64,000 nucleotides of DNA from Trichosphaerium sp. ATCC 40318 (taxonomy: Eukaryota > Discosea > Flabellinia > Trichosidae), in NCBI GenBank assembly GCA_038496445.1, contig JALMLS010000196.1:1-64000 (forward strand), given 5' to 3'. Of the stretch, positions 24,153 through 36,300 are shown piece after piece (within the stretch, counting starts at the first letter, position 1; each line of letters starts with the position of its first letter). Below the pieces are notes generated by a model, which was given only the letters and a program-made list of their open reading frames with translations, searched no databases and was not told the DNA's origin. A program made the position numbers and the translations under genes.

Positions 24153-25055
24153 ATGGCCACTGCGCAACCACCACCGCTTCCTGCATTACCAGCTATGGTC
24201 TCGAAGAAAGACAACAAACACGCTGAGTTGTATGCAAAATACGAACAATCAGTATCGCAGTCCCCTACGCTAAAATTTACGCGAGAAAATGCTCTAGAAA
24301 TAGATGGACAACCCAGATCGGTTACAAAAGTGTGTTGTCCAAAAACGGGGCAACAAGTATGCTTGGTGGTCCCGAATATACTCAACGAGCAAGAATGTGG
24401 AAAATGGATAGAGTCTGGAGAAGCTGCTGGTATTAAACAGGCGCCACTCGCTGCAGGAACCCTCAGAACAGCAAAGAGAACAAAAGACTACGTAAATAAA
24501 GCATACTCAACGACAATTGAACAACGAATCTCGAAAGAGCTTCGAGACGCACTGAGGGAAACTGTACCGAGCAGTTTATCCTCCACGGAACGTGTCCAAT
24601 GGCGTCTTCATGAAAATTGGCGTTTCGTACGATACGATGCAGGTGACGTATTTCAACCTCACGTGGACCAACGGGATTCTATTCGCACACTTTCAAAAGA
24701 CAACAAGCCAATCCAGACTGTGTCATTCTATACAATGATCATATCGCTGTCAGATGACTATGAGGGAGGCTGCACGAGCTTTTACCCTACAAAAGACTAC
24801 AATCATAGGATAGATATTAGCTTGCCGAAGGGATGGGCCTTGCTGTTCTACCAGCCTAGTGCTTTGCACGGTGGCTCACCTGTCACAAAAGGAACAAAGT
24901 ATATTGCGCAGGCCGGATTGATGAGACCTCTAGTTCCAGAAGAGCCATTCCGTCGTGCAGCTTTTAAGTTTGGACCAGGGATCCGAGAAGAAGCCGAAAG
25001 CAGAGCAGTAGAAGCGTTCAAGAAAAATCCTGAATTGTTTAAGCAAATCCTTTGA
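24153..25055 (+). CDS. Prolyl-4-hydroxylase-type 2OG-Fe(II) oxygenase, intronless
   Basis: One open frame of 300 residues from the ATG at 24153 (MATAQPPPLPALPAM); an upstream in-frame ATG at 24078 is possible but reads poorly. The catalytic fold shows RYDAGDVFQPHVDQ with the H-x-D pair, a distal His in SALHGGSPVTKGTKY and the Lys that binds oxoglutarate. GGCTSFYP is the usual strand of P4H-like enzymes. It probably hydroxylates a peptide or small molecule. No signal peptide follows the chosen start, so a cytosolic role is likelier than collagen-type modification. The lack of introns in a window this rich in them is odd and fits either retroposition or transfer. Confidence 0.8.
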   Translation: MATAQPPPLPALPAMVSKKDNKHAELYAKYEQSVSQSPTLKFTRENALEIDGQPRSVTKVCCPKTGQQVCLVVPNILNEQECGKWIESGEAAGIKQAPLAAGTLRTAKRTKDYVNKAYSTTIEQRISKELRDALRETVPSSLSSTERVQWRLHENWRFVRYDAGDVFQPHVDQRDSIRTLSKDNKPIQTVSFYTMIISLSDDYEGGCTSFYPTKDYNHRIDISLPKGWALLFYQPSALHGGSPVTKGTKYIAQAGLMRPLVPEEPFRRAAFKFGPGIREEAESRAVEAFKKNPELFKQIL

Positions 25056-25349
25056 AGCGAAAGTCATTAGAGCTTTAGCAGTGTACATAAATAAAATGCT
25101 AATAATTTCTTTTTCGGTTTTTTCTTGACAATCACGTGGACCTCCATAGTTAGTATAGCTGTTATCCATTACCTTATACGTATAAGATTGATTGAGAGCT
25201 AAGATGTGCTCTAGTGAGCACCTCAACAAAGGTGTCTGAATAAGTGAATCGCTTAAAGGTTGTTAGCAATCTTCCAGTTTTCAACTTTAGTCAAAACTTG
25301 TACGAATTCGAGTAGGAGGGCTGTAGGAACTGTTGTTTGAGCGTGCAAA

Positions 25350-28300
25350 ATGGAGTATTTGCGTAAATGCATCAATGACAACAGCTCAGAGCGTAAACCT
25401 CTGTTGGCAGTACGAATAATTGTTAAACACCCAATAATAGTCATTGGGGTGTCTTTCGTGGTGATGATTGTACTTACTGCCGGTTACGTGACATGTTACT
25501 AAAAAATTAAACTGCCAAACATTAAAACCGTTTATAGTCGCCATTTCATTACCATTTACGCTTGATAAACGAACTGATAGCTTCCGCGTATTAAATCATC
25601 CTACAACACTTAACTATGACGCATACGATGTTGCAGGCGATGAAACTGATAGTCTGAGGGAGCTAGAGAACACAAGTACTGACATTTCTCAACAAAGCAA
25701 TTTTAGTACTAAACCAGGCGTATAACATTCCTAATTCGTAGATCTTAAAAGAGACACAACTGACAGGCTTCTTGAAAGGCGTAAAAGGTAAATTAATAAC
25801 TCCCTGATCTTAATATTTCAAGAACAGTGAATGAAATGACACTTTGTAAGCTTGGGTGGTTTGGAGGTCTTCTATGTAGCCAAGAACCCCAGTAAAAATA
25901 TATTAGAACCGGAGCTACTGAAAGAAATAAGAGAAATTGAAAAAATGATATTAGAGATGCCTGGCACGTGATTGGCTAGCAGAATAATTGAAAATAACGA
26001 AAAAAGTTAGGATATGACAAGTTTTGTAAGCTTCACGAGAAGAAAACTAGAGATGACAGGGACGGTAGTCATAATCTTCTACCTCCATACAAGGTCGAAT
26101 GCGAGTCACCTACTTCACTGATGAACTACTTTTATCCAACTCTAAATGCATCAGAAGATCGACACTTTAGACTATATGATGTCTCTGATTTTGTAAGTAC
26201 AGCCCAAGTCAATCATGCAATCACTTATTGTTGTGCTAGGATGGTAAAGGAACAAAATTATACCCTATATTTGATATTTCTCAAGTGATTGCTTACAGCG
26301 GGTTAAAATCCCTTGTCTGTACGTCCACGCAATCAACACTATTTTTGTAATTTTTTTTACAATTTTTTAGCGAGTAAGTTCAACACATGGTATAGGCGCT
26401 CTGTGGCTACTAGAAGCTTTTTTAGGTACACATAAAATTATAAAAGGAGAAATTGACACTATGATGTTAGTTGGGGTATGCCTCTTCCTGGTTATAACTC
26501 AACAGAAAATGAAGAAAAATACGAGATGCGTCTTGAGCTTACAGATTGGATCAAGGCACTTTCACCAAAACTGAAAAAGGCGTCCACAGAGAATATTGAT
26601 GTGTTCTGGCAAGGTGAGATTACTTTGTTTTCGTGGATTGTATTGGGGTTTGTTGTTTGCTTATAATTTTAAGGTACTGCTATAACAAGCTGGGAAATTG
26701 ATTCTATTATTCTTCATGATGCTTTATTTGCTCTTGGTTCGATATCTATGATATTTATATGGATGTTATTCCATACTAGATCTGTTATACTATCTATTGC
26801 AGGCTTATTCCATGTCATAATGTCGATACCAACGCACGTTTTTAAGTTTTATGGAGTTGTGGTTTTGATGGTTTTTTTAATTACTTTCCAAGCTCATCTT
26901 CTCCTTCTAGTGCGTATTTCTTCTTGCGTGTCATTGGAAATGTTCAAACAATTGGTATTTTGCATTGTATGGTATTGTTTATAATCTTGGGTATTGGATG
27001 TGATGGTACGCACTTATTTTCTGGAATCTGGAAAGAGGTAATTAGCTAATTGGCTTGTGTTAGATATCTTTATTTTTATCGATGCTTGGAAGCAATCTGT
27101 TTATCAAGGTCCTAAAGTGACTGGTACATTAATGCACAGAATGGATTGGTATGTTTATTATGATGTACTGGTTAAACTCAAAGCATTTCAGGGTGTACAG
27201 GCGTTCAGCTTACACTATGTTCATAACATCGTTTACAACTGCTGCAGCTTTCTACTCAAACAGTATATCACCTATTGTGCCTATTCGTCTGTTTGGTATA
27301 TTCATGGTATGTACGAATACATTTCTGTGTAGGAACACTAAATGTCTTTGCCAGGGTACAATTGTAATGACAAACTATATTCTTGTTATTACATGGTAAA
27401 AGTGCCGAACTAGTGTAAGTTTCTGTGGTTTATTTATCTGTTGATTTATAGGTATCCTGCTATCGTAGTCGTATGGGATCGGTATTGTAACTGCTCTCTA
27501 CCATGTAAAAAAGACAAAGATGGAAAACATAGCGACCATACAATAATACAGAACCAGGATAGCGATGATGACAATGAAGATATTCCATTACAAGTGCTGG
27601 ATGACGACAGTACTACACTTTCCCTTTACCAAATAACGTCTTACTGATACAATAGGCTTGGATGAAAACGACAGTACCACATTAGTGCCTATCGTTCAAA
27701 AGGGTTAGTAGTTGGGTTGACAGTTGTCCTTATTAACAACTGTTAAAGATGTACACAAGCAAGAGCCAGTAAAAGAAGATTTGAGACTTCTTGAACGATA
27801 CTTCTTCTTTAGACACGTGCCTTTTTTGAATAAGTACCGTTACGCCATCGTAATCTTATTTGCAATAATAATTGTGCGTTCAGAATTACTTCCTGCAGGA
27901 ACCAGTGTCTTAGTTTTAACATCGTCATAGGGCGTATGTCTTTATTTTACTATAACTGGGTTGAAGCCACATACTGGTTTGATACTCTTTTTTCCTAAGC
28001 ATGTACGTACATATTTATTGTCTATTAGATCTTATTTTCGTGTACTAATGCTTTATTCTTAGCATCGTCTTTCTCAAGCTGATATATTGGAAACTGAGGT
28101 GTTCAAGAAGGAAGATTGGTATCAATCTGTATGGATTTGATTTTTTTCTTTCAAGTTTGTTGGCTCCTTTTTAATTAATGCTGGTATAGATACATTTAGT
28201 TTGGGGTGTGAAAGGTATAGATAGGTCCCATATTGATGTTTATAATCCTCAAGATAAAGGTGATGTTGTCTGGTACGAGTTTTTTTACACTCTTTTTTTT

Positions 28301-29902
28301 TCTTTAAATCGAAAAGTTTAATGACAATTAAGGGATCCCTCGTTTGATTTAGCAGCTCCGGATAGCCAGCAGTATATATTAGATATTTGTGAAGCAGCAA
28401 AGACCGCTAAAATGGCAGATGGAGCATCACTTGTCCGCAATGTAAGTGGAGCTAGTGTTTTTGTTCTTCTTGTCATTTTATCTTGTAGGCTGAAAAACCA
28501 GTCACGTGCTTTATGGAGGGATTCAAAAAGTACCAAGAAATACACGGACACTCATTTCCAGTCAATTCTAAGCCAGAATTTTGGACACAATTCAAGAAGT
28601 TCCTGAGAAAGCAACCAAAGAATGAAACAGAAGACAAACTTGATAGAAACGACTATAGGTACCAGATTTCTTGTTATTTCCTCTGATTATATTCCTAAGA
28701 AATCAACTGGGATGGACTGATACTCCGAAAGGAGTAGAACAGGAGTTACTCTTTGCTACAATATCAGTTAAAACGCCACTCATTGGTACAATAAAGAGAT
28801 CTGCATATTTCTCGGCAATAATGTGGCTTTTTCTTTTAGACACAATGTCAGGTTCAGAGCGCCTTCTACATTATGAGGGTAAGTACCAAACAAAGCAATA
28901 CCTCATCTAATCATTGGATAGGGTGGAAGACTTTCCTAGAAAACCATGCAGCTAAAGCACCTGCTGGAGCTAAGAATTCTTTTGTCGCAAACGAGTCTTG
29001 GGTTATTGCTACAGTAGAGAATACTCTCATCAGAACAGCAGCAATTGTGCGGATGTTTCACCCTAAGAATGCCAGAATCTCATTTAACCTTTAGGGTGCA
29101 ACACTTTCTGTAGCATTTGCTTTTGTTGTACTCCTGTTATCAACATTGTAAGGATCTTCCTAGTTCTTGAATCTTTTTTATCAGCAATTTCTGCTTTCAA
29201 TTGGTTTTTTTTGCTTACCGCTTGTGTAGGAATATTTTTGTTGCTCTGTACTCTACAGTAAGTATCATATTCGTTGTTATTACCCTCCTTGGATATATGT
29301 CTATTATTTCATGGCGAATAGGTATGATTTGACATTTAGTAGTACCTTCAGTTGATACTTTTTCAAAGGCATCATTGAGTCCGTATCCTTGACTGTGATT
29401 GTTGGTCTCAGCGTAGATTACAGTGTCCATCTCGCTGTTTCATATATGAAAGCAATTCAAGACCCTGAGCTAAAAAATGCTTCTAGAAAGGAAATTATGC
29501 AACACGCTATGCTTGAGATTGGTACAAGTTTAAAACTGTTTTTGAAAAAACAACCCAGTTTTTTCTTTTTCTTTCAGGAAAAAAATGAGAAAATGCTTAT
29601 TGTTGCTGTTTAGGCATTAGTATACTTGGTGGTGCTATAACAACTGCAAGTTCAGTCTTCATGCTATTTTTTGCGACGATCACATTCTTTTCAAAGGTAC
29701 AAAACGAAGAATATCATAACATCTGTGAGATTTACTGATTTTTTCTGTTTTTTAGTTTGGTCTGTTTGTCTTCATTAATATCGTTTCCTCATTAATCTTA
29801 TCTCTCATTTTCTTGTGTACTTTACTACTCGTTATTGGCCCTCTTGGAAAGATGGGTGATTTGGTTTACATTACTAAACGGATATTTTGTTGTAAACAAT
29901 AA
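25350..29902 (+). CDS. Dispatched/Patched-like RND membrane protein
   Basis: More than twenty short exons read through to TAA at 29902. The start MEYLRKCINDNSSERKP precedes TM1 (IVIGVSFVVMIVLTAGY). An extracellular loop with LGGLEVFYVAKNPSKN follows. The first half TM bundle includes GIGCDDIFIFIDAW and YRRSAYTMFITSFTTAAAF, the TM4 Asp-Asp and sterol-sensing-type region. A second loop holds LVWGVKGIDRSHI and CFMEGFKKYQE. The second TM bundle has IVGLSVDYSVHLAVSYM with the TM10 Asp. Such proteins use a proton or sodium gradient to move lipids or sterols; the substrate here is unknown. The junction near 26880-26940 is not resolved. One intron (25974-26010, 37 nt) has a GC donor. Family call is firm. 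Confidence 0.8.
25974..26010 (+). other. 37-nt GC-AG intron in the RND gene
   Basis: The exon ends GAGATGCCTG, the intron opens GCACGTGATTGG and closes AAAAAGTTAG. The join reads E-M-P-G-Y-D-K-F-C-K and keeps a long open frame. The inner GT donor leads to an immediate stop. Confidence 0.65.
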
Positions 29903-30808
29903 TAATAGAGTTGTAAAAGTTAAAAAACAATTAGTAGTGAGCTACAACAATTGCACCAACAGGTCCACCAACAGTTCCAATTTCTCCTTCATATGATTCC
30001 AGCACACACGCTGGATTTGTTCCTTCAGTGGCTCAGTGTATGTACTTTTGATAGCGCTTACACTTTAAGAATCAGATCAAAAACGCACAACCTATTTATA
30101 ATCCAACTCATTTGACTGAATAAAGTTGCTTACGCTCCTGGTAAACGGTACAAAACGCATGAAAAAGCTGTGAACGTATATTCTTACACACCCTACAAAA
30201 TGCGACTATTAACTACGCTACGTATTCTCTGCGCGTAGAATATGTCATTGGAAGTAATAAAACGTTCGTACAATGTACTGATACTGATGCTTGAAGAAAA
30301 ACTCAAGTTATCTGTGCTTGGCCTACAGCACAAGGCTCATGGTATTTTAAGGTCTGTTTTTACTTTTGTGTAGTTGTTGTAGTTTTTGAGTATTATATGT
30401 TACTTTCGTACATCACGAGCGCATAGGTAAGGCTAAAAGAACGATTCGGAAAAAAGCGCCAAATATTTAAATATTAGCGCGCTTCTTTACAAAAAGTGTT
30501 GCTAATGTCATTGATCCAGTGCATACATCTGTGCTGTTTGTCGTAAGATTATTCATGACTTTTTTAATTAAAATGTAGTAGTTGCCGTATCCCTTTTTCT
30601 CCGAGAACAACTACAACGCTTTGATTAGGTTCACATTGGCACCACAGTGTGTTTGGGGTGATACGTTAAAAATAAAACTCTGAGAAAAATAACCAACAGT
30701 CGTTGAATGCAGTTATCATTTGCATTTCTCAACTTTCCTGGACAAGAAACTACACGAGTTTCAAAAAGACACAAATCATCTACTCAAACCGATTAAACAC
30801 CTCATCCA
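29903..30808. other. Intergenic with weak coding traces
   Basis: On the minus strand 30036-29934 reads as a possible last exon ending GAIVVAHY, but I find no upstream exons. On the plus strand an ATG at 30242 opens about 40 codons (MSLEVIKRSYNVLILML) before a stop. Neither can be supported as a gene. Confidence 0.35.
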
Positions 30809-31276
30809 ATGTTCGACACAATCAGACAACGCTTCAACACATTCTGCAACGTATTCAAGAAGAACGGAAAGCGATCTAAACCGAAGCACACCCTCGACAC
30901 TGACAATATTCTCGGAGAAGACACCAATGGCACTGTCTACGCTCACACGAACAGTCACAGCCAAGAGACTACGAAGATAAAAGTAGTTCACGATGACCTG
31001 CCCAAAACAGAAATCAAACGACACAAGAGGATCCTCCGACGCAAGGCAAAGATCAAGGGCAAGACACAGTGTGAAAACACAGTGCAACCTTCAAAGGAGC
31101 TTAAAACCGGCCCAAAAGTGCCAACCGTCACATTACCAGTGGCTACAAGCGATACAACCACTTTGGCAACAGACCAGCAACTCTTGGTGGTGAATCTTTC
31201 TGAAGAAGCTGCCGATAGTCTGTTTTGTGAAGTGTTTGAGGAATGGGCTCTTGAACAAGGGATAAACTTGTCCTAG
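30809..31276 (+). CDS. Hypothetical basic protein
   Basis: A single open frame of 155 residues beginning MFDTIRQRFNTFCNVFKK. The first two thirds are Lys/Arg/Thr-rich with a clearly basic block (KRHKRILRRKAKIKGK), which could be a nuclear-localisation or nucleic-acid-binding patch. The last 40 residues are hydrophobic and acidic (LLVVNLSEEAADSLFCEVFEEWALEQ) and look helical. I recognise no family and see no introns. A longer overlapping frame from 30720 shares the region but has poor composition. Confidence 0.5.
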   Translation: MFDTIRQRFNTFCNVFKKNGKRSKPKHTLDTDNILGEDTNGTVYAHTNSHSQETTKIKVVHDDLPKTEIKRHKRILRRKAKIKGKTQCENTVQPSKELKTGPKVPTVTLPVATSDTTTLATDQQLLVVNLSEEAADSLFCEVFEEWALEQGINLS

Positions 31277-31815
31277 ACTAACTCACAAACAACAAATGTA
31301 AATAAAAAAATACTTGTACTTTTAAACTTGTTTTGTTAACTACTTGAAAAAAGAAGTTAATTCGATTGTTAAAGTCCCACACGAGCACAGAAAAAATTCA
31401 AAATATATTATTCTTTTTTCAATCTCGGGCTAAGTCTGACACACGTATGGCTAGCCCATCAGGAGTACAATAATATTTGCCTGTACATGTGAGTAACAGC
31501 AATATCTCTGTTCAATTTGTAGAGCGCTTGAACAATCGCCACCTTTGATGGAGCATCTCCTGTTATAAGCTGTTAATATTTCCAATGGAGCCACAATCAA
31601 GTAGAAGTTGCCGTTCTGTTTCGTCCCTTGTGACATTTGTACCCATGTTCTACTTCGACAACACATAGAAAAGTTGTGAAAAACAACAAACAATACTTCG
31701 TTCATGGCTGATTGCATGTGAGTGAGGTTTGCCCCAAGTACAACAATACGATGCATGTGCTAAAATACAGAGGTGCTTTATTTATTCCTTTTTTGTTTTT
31801 CTCAAAAAAATCTTA
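31277..31815. other. Convergent intergenic region
   Basis: It lies between the 3' ends of the hypothetical gene and the Saf4-type gene. A minus-strand frame at 31451-31756 (101 codons, Cys-containing) is open, but has no domain and no neighbouring exons. Confidence 0.4.
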
Positions 31816-33065
31816 TTAATAGTCTACTAGTTTACAAGAAATATCTTCCTTTGAAGAAGTTGCAACAACCTGAATTCTAGGCCTATCATTCTCTTCTCTC
31901 CTCCGAGCAACAAGAACAGATTGATCCATACCTTGTTTTAAAGCTTTGGTCAATAACTTTCTTCGAGCTGTACGCCTTGCACCAGGATTACCAAAGATTG
32001 ATGCTGATTTCAGTTTATACTTTGTTAACTTCATTTGTTTCTTATAGTTTGCTTTGCCAGTCTTGAAAGACACCCTCGAGGCCATCTTAGAGTCTTCTTC
32101 AGATGCATCAAGTAGAGGAATTGCTAAACCTCTTGAACGCGCTTCTTCCACTCTTTTCGCTGCCCTTTTCTTGTTTTGACGGAATCCCTTGCGTATCTGA
32201 CGAGAAAGAGCCCAATCGTTTTCTGATTTGTTCGTTTGAATCTTATACAGGAGGCTTATTTCTGGTGCTTCTTGTACAGCAACTATCTCGTCTTTTTTAA
32301 GGTTTTCAAGCTTAGCAAAAGGATCTGTTGCGATTCTACAAAAACCTGTGAGAAGACAGTACGCCAAAACTACACGCGCCAAAAGCACTAGGCATTTAAA
32401 GAACTGGTTTCAACAAACAAGTAGCTATCTCGACTTACTTTTCTTTTAATTCATTTTCCATCAATTTTATCGTCCCTGTTTCTTTTCCAGCCTCCCATGT
32501 CTCCACCTTTTTACGTACACCTGATATAAACGCGTAATCATAGTTCTAGTAGATTGTTTGTTAGCATTCTGTCTTTGAGCTCTTGGAGTGTTATGAGGAT
32601 ATTTAACTTACTTGTGGGTCTGTCCTAACAACCATCTTTCCTTGGCATAAGTGACAGGTCATACGGAACTCCCAAATCTTTGTTGTAAAGTAATTTCCAA
32701 CACATTGTTTCTCGGCGTTATAACGGACTCCTTTACCAATGTGTTCGTTACAATGAGTACACCAAACGTTGTAGGGCATTTCATAGCTATTTTGAAGTTA
32801 GCTTTGCGTGGTTTTTTTTTTATATTGCGTGTTTTTGTGTCGTACCGTACTACCATGATCCCTTGTTTGATTTTACGAGCTCTTTCGCGCAATGGATGAG
32901 AATTGTGATATGTGTTTAAAGAACCCTATTTTACGCGTCAACGACGTATAAATAATCAGTTCGTACCATTTTGGGCTCCCATTGTGGTGGATAATATTTA
33001 TTGGTGGCTTTACGATCAGACTAAATTCATTTAGCAATATGGTTAACGTATTACGAACACACCAT
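31816..33065 (-). CDS. CCDC130/Saf4-type (Yju2 family) splicing factor
   Basis: Minus-strand exons 33065-33063, 33020-32967, 32925-32846, 32786-32612, 32545-32439 and 32335-31816 give 312 residues. The first exon is the ATG alone. The N-terminus reads SDRKATNKYYPPQWEPK, then GSLNTYHNSHPLRERARK, which marks the CCDC130/Saf4 branch of the Cwc16 family. Two Cys pairs (CTHC and CHLC) flank VRYNAEKQCVGNYFTTKIW and would bind zinc. The tail is basic and coiled. Family members join the spliceosome around the first catalytic step, and yeast Saf4 is linked to intron or lariat quality control. It belongs in the nucleus. Exon joins are all in phase and match the family closely. Confidence 0.9.
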
Positions 33066-33334
33066 TTGTTTAGATGTGTCTTCTTAGTTAACGACCAATG
33101 TGAAAACTCAATGCAATTTTGAATTAAGCAAGTACGAACTTAAGATGCCTTTCTCCTTGCTTTTCACAGCTTACAAGGTGTTCTTCTATTACATGTAAAC
33201 AACCTACGTGTGTCATGTTGCACAAGTCACAAAATAGTTTCATCAGGTTCAGAGCACTTGCAATGCGACAACATTTTACCTTTGGTTTAAATTTTATTGT
33301 ACAACTTTTTTTTTTCTTTTTTTTTTTCAATTTG

Positions 33335-36300
33335 TTATTCAGACAGATCATCATCTTCAATCCAAGATACAGCATCTCTTATAGAATTAAATGATACAGG
33401 CTTAGACAAGAATATATCTATCCCAGCATTATTACACTTTCGTTTTGTCTTATCTGTAACATCTGCTGTAACAGCAAATATTTTTGGTGCTGTAGATCCA
33501 TACTTAACTCGTATTGCTTCAGCTGCTTCTAATCCACTCAAAATAGGCATATGCAAGTCCTAAATACCAAATAATTATAAACCTGTCCTTGTAGAAGAAG
33601 AACTTACCATAAAAATAGCATCAAACTGTTCACCAGTTGCTAAAGAAAAAAAAAAGTGAGCCATTTGGATTTTTTTTGGATGATTGCAAGTAATGCGTTA
33701 CCTAGAATATCTAAAACTTCTTGTCCATTTTCAGCAAATGTACAACGATGACGTAAACGTCTTAAAATCATTGCCATAACTTTTCGATTTACCAAGTTAT
33801 CCTCAGCTACCTAGAAGGAAAAAAAGAAATGAGCAAAAAAAGTATGCCAAAAAGTTAACTCAAACTATCGTACGAGAATATGTAATCCATCATATAAATC
33901 AGAGTTTCCTGTACTCAATGACCGAGAACGTGTTCCAAATTTTCTCGTTAAAGGTGAAGAATTACGTGATCCCTTGCTCTCTAAGCATGATGTTAAAAAA
34001 AAAAGTTGTTATAATTGTAGTAAACAATATCGTTCAAATTCTCGCTTTTTGTTTCACCCACGCCTTGAAAACACTATTTTTATAAAATAAAATAATAATA
34101 CATAAGGTCTTTATATCGGCGGAGGAACAAAAAGGTAGGACTTGAACGATAGAATTGTATTTGTTTGGTTAAACAAAAAACTTTCCAAAAAAAAAAAAAG
34201 TCGTACGATGTTTGTTGGCTACTATGGCAAAGTAAAATGTAGCACCTCTAGTAATTGAGGTATCCAACCAAATGGAACCACCCATTAATTTTACAAAATT
34301 ATGACATATATTCAAGCCAAGACCAGCACCACCTTCGTTGAAGATAGGAGATGCCCATTTTTGGAAAAGGATCTTTGATTTGCTTATTGGTATACCTGGA
34401 CCGTTATCTTTAACAGAACACTATCAAAAATGTCAGTAAAAATAACCTCAAAGAAACTAGCTATGATGCAAATTCTAAAAAAATTTCATTGAAAAAATCT
34501 ATAAAAGGAGACGAGAGCTGAGCAAGTTGACCTTCGAGTCAAAGAAGTACAATTTTTTGTGTCAATAGCAAGTTGAATATTGATAATAGGTTTTTTAAAT
34601 GTAGACTTTTGTTTGCTGCGTATTTTGAGATCAAAAAAAGAGAAAAGAAAAAAGGAAGAAAGTTGCGGATCAAAAAGGGACGCACCAGGAGGCAATCATT
34701 ATGTTCTAAGATTTTTTTGACCTGTTTGAATTTACATTTATTACTACCTTTAGTGAAATGCCGTAGGTCTAGAGTAATCTCTTCACCACAAGGAGAGAAT
34801 TTAATAGAATTCGAAATTAAGTTAATCAAGATTTGCTTAAGTTTCGTTTTGTCTCCAAGTATCCTTAGTGGCCCAACAAGCGATCGTTTCAATGTAATAT
34901 TCTTTGGTATAGCTATAGGAGAACATACCAAAAAGGTATCCATGGCTAATTTATCAACCTTCAGCGTGTCAGAAAACGAAAAACAAAAAAAAATGCACTT
35001 ACAGATACAACATCTTTGCGTGCTGTTAACATTCCTTCTTCGATCTTACGTACTTCAATTATATTATTTACCTTAACGCATATAAGACGTAAATACAACA
35101 AGAAAATAAAAGCGGTAAACGTGGAATAACGTACAAGTGCTAGAAGTAATTGTGATGAACTTAAAATGATAGTTAACTTTTCTATAGACTCTTCTTTGGA
35201 CTCTACAGTGCCATTTTCAAAAATGTCAAGTAAGGTTGTTGTAGTCCCGATAATACCTAAAAAATGGATTGGTACTCATCAATACAGAATTACAAGTTCA
35301 TACCATTTAACGGCGTCCGCAGCTCATGAGAAACAGTAGTAACAAATTCAGCTTTAAGTTGATTTGCTAACACTATACGCTTGGCTTGTTCAAGCTCTTT
35401 TCGCATGCTAAATGATTCTGTAACATCTTGCTGAATAGCTACAAAGCTAATTATCTCACCAGTTTTCTTGTCTTTTACAGGGTTGATCTGTAAACTGACC
35501 TAAAAATACATTAATACTTGAGTATTAACTACTTCCCAAAAGAAAAAGAAATCAATAAAAAATGTACGAACCTCAATCTCAGAGCCATCTTTTTTGTAGT
35601 TTGTTATATTAACATGACAATCTCTACCCTCACTGAGGCACTCTCTCATCTTCTTAACAGTTGCAGGATTTGTTTTAGGGCCTTAAAAAAGCGATAAGGA
35701 TCAGTTTTTGTAGACTTTGTTAGTTTTGTTGATTCCAAAGAAGAACATGGTACACTTGTACCTTGTAATACTTGACTTGGTCGTTTACCCACAATATCTT
35801 CTGGCTCCCAACCTATAGTAAACTAAGAAAATGATATGTCTCAGACTAAATGTCAGATGTCAAACGCAAAGAAATTCGTATTTTATACAGATTAGTGAAG
35901 ACTTTGTGAGTTTCTAATTGGCGAAAGCTTATGATGTGTACCTGTAACTTTAGTGAAAGCATCATTAACAAAAGTCGTCAACTGGTTTTTATCTGTAACA
36001 ATGCAAGCAGTATTTGTAATATTAATTATTCTATTGACTAGTCTCAACTGCTCTTCAGCCTCACGCTGTTGTTTTCTTAGAACACTAATTACATTCTGTC
36101 TCTTTGTAAAATCGCAACTGACTCCAACAATACCAACCATATTACCTAAAAATAAATAGTGTCAGTCACTAGAAAACCAATGGCTTGCTTTTAACTTTTT
36201 TGCAAGGCAGGAAAAAATGAGCTGAGCATTTGATTTTCCCAGCTTACCATTTTCGTCCATAAGCGCAGAATCGTTTACAAAAAGCGTTAAGATGCTCCTA

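Noticed and set aside
31451-31756. Minus-strand frame of 101 codons with several cysteines
   Set aside because: No domain, no homologous copy and no flanking exons; it lies in a convergent 3' region.
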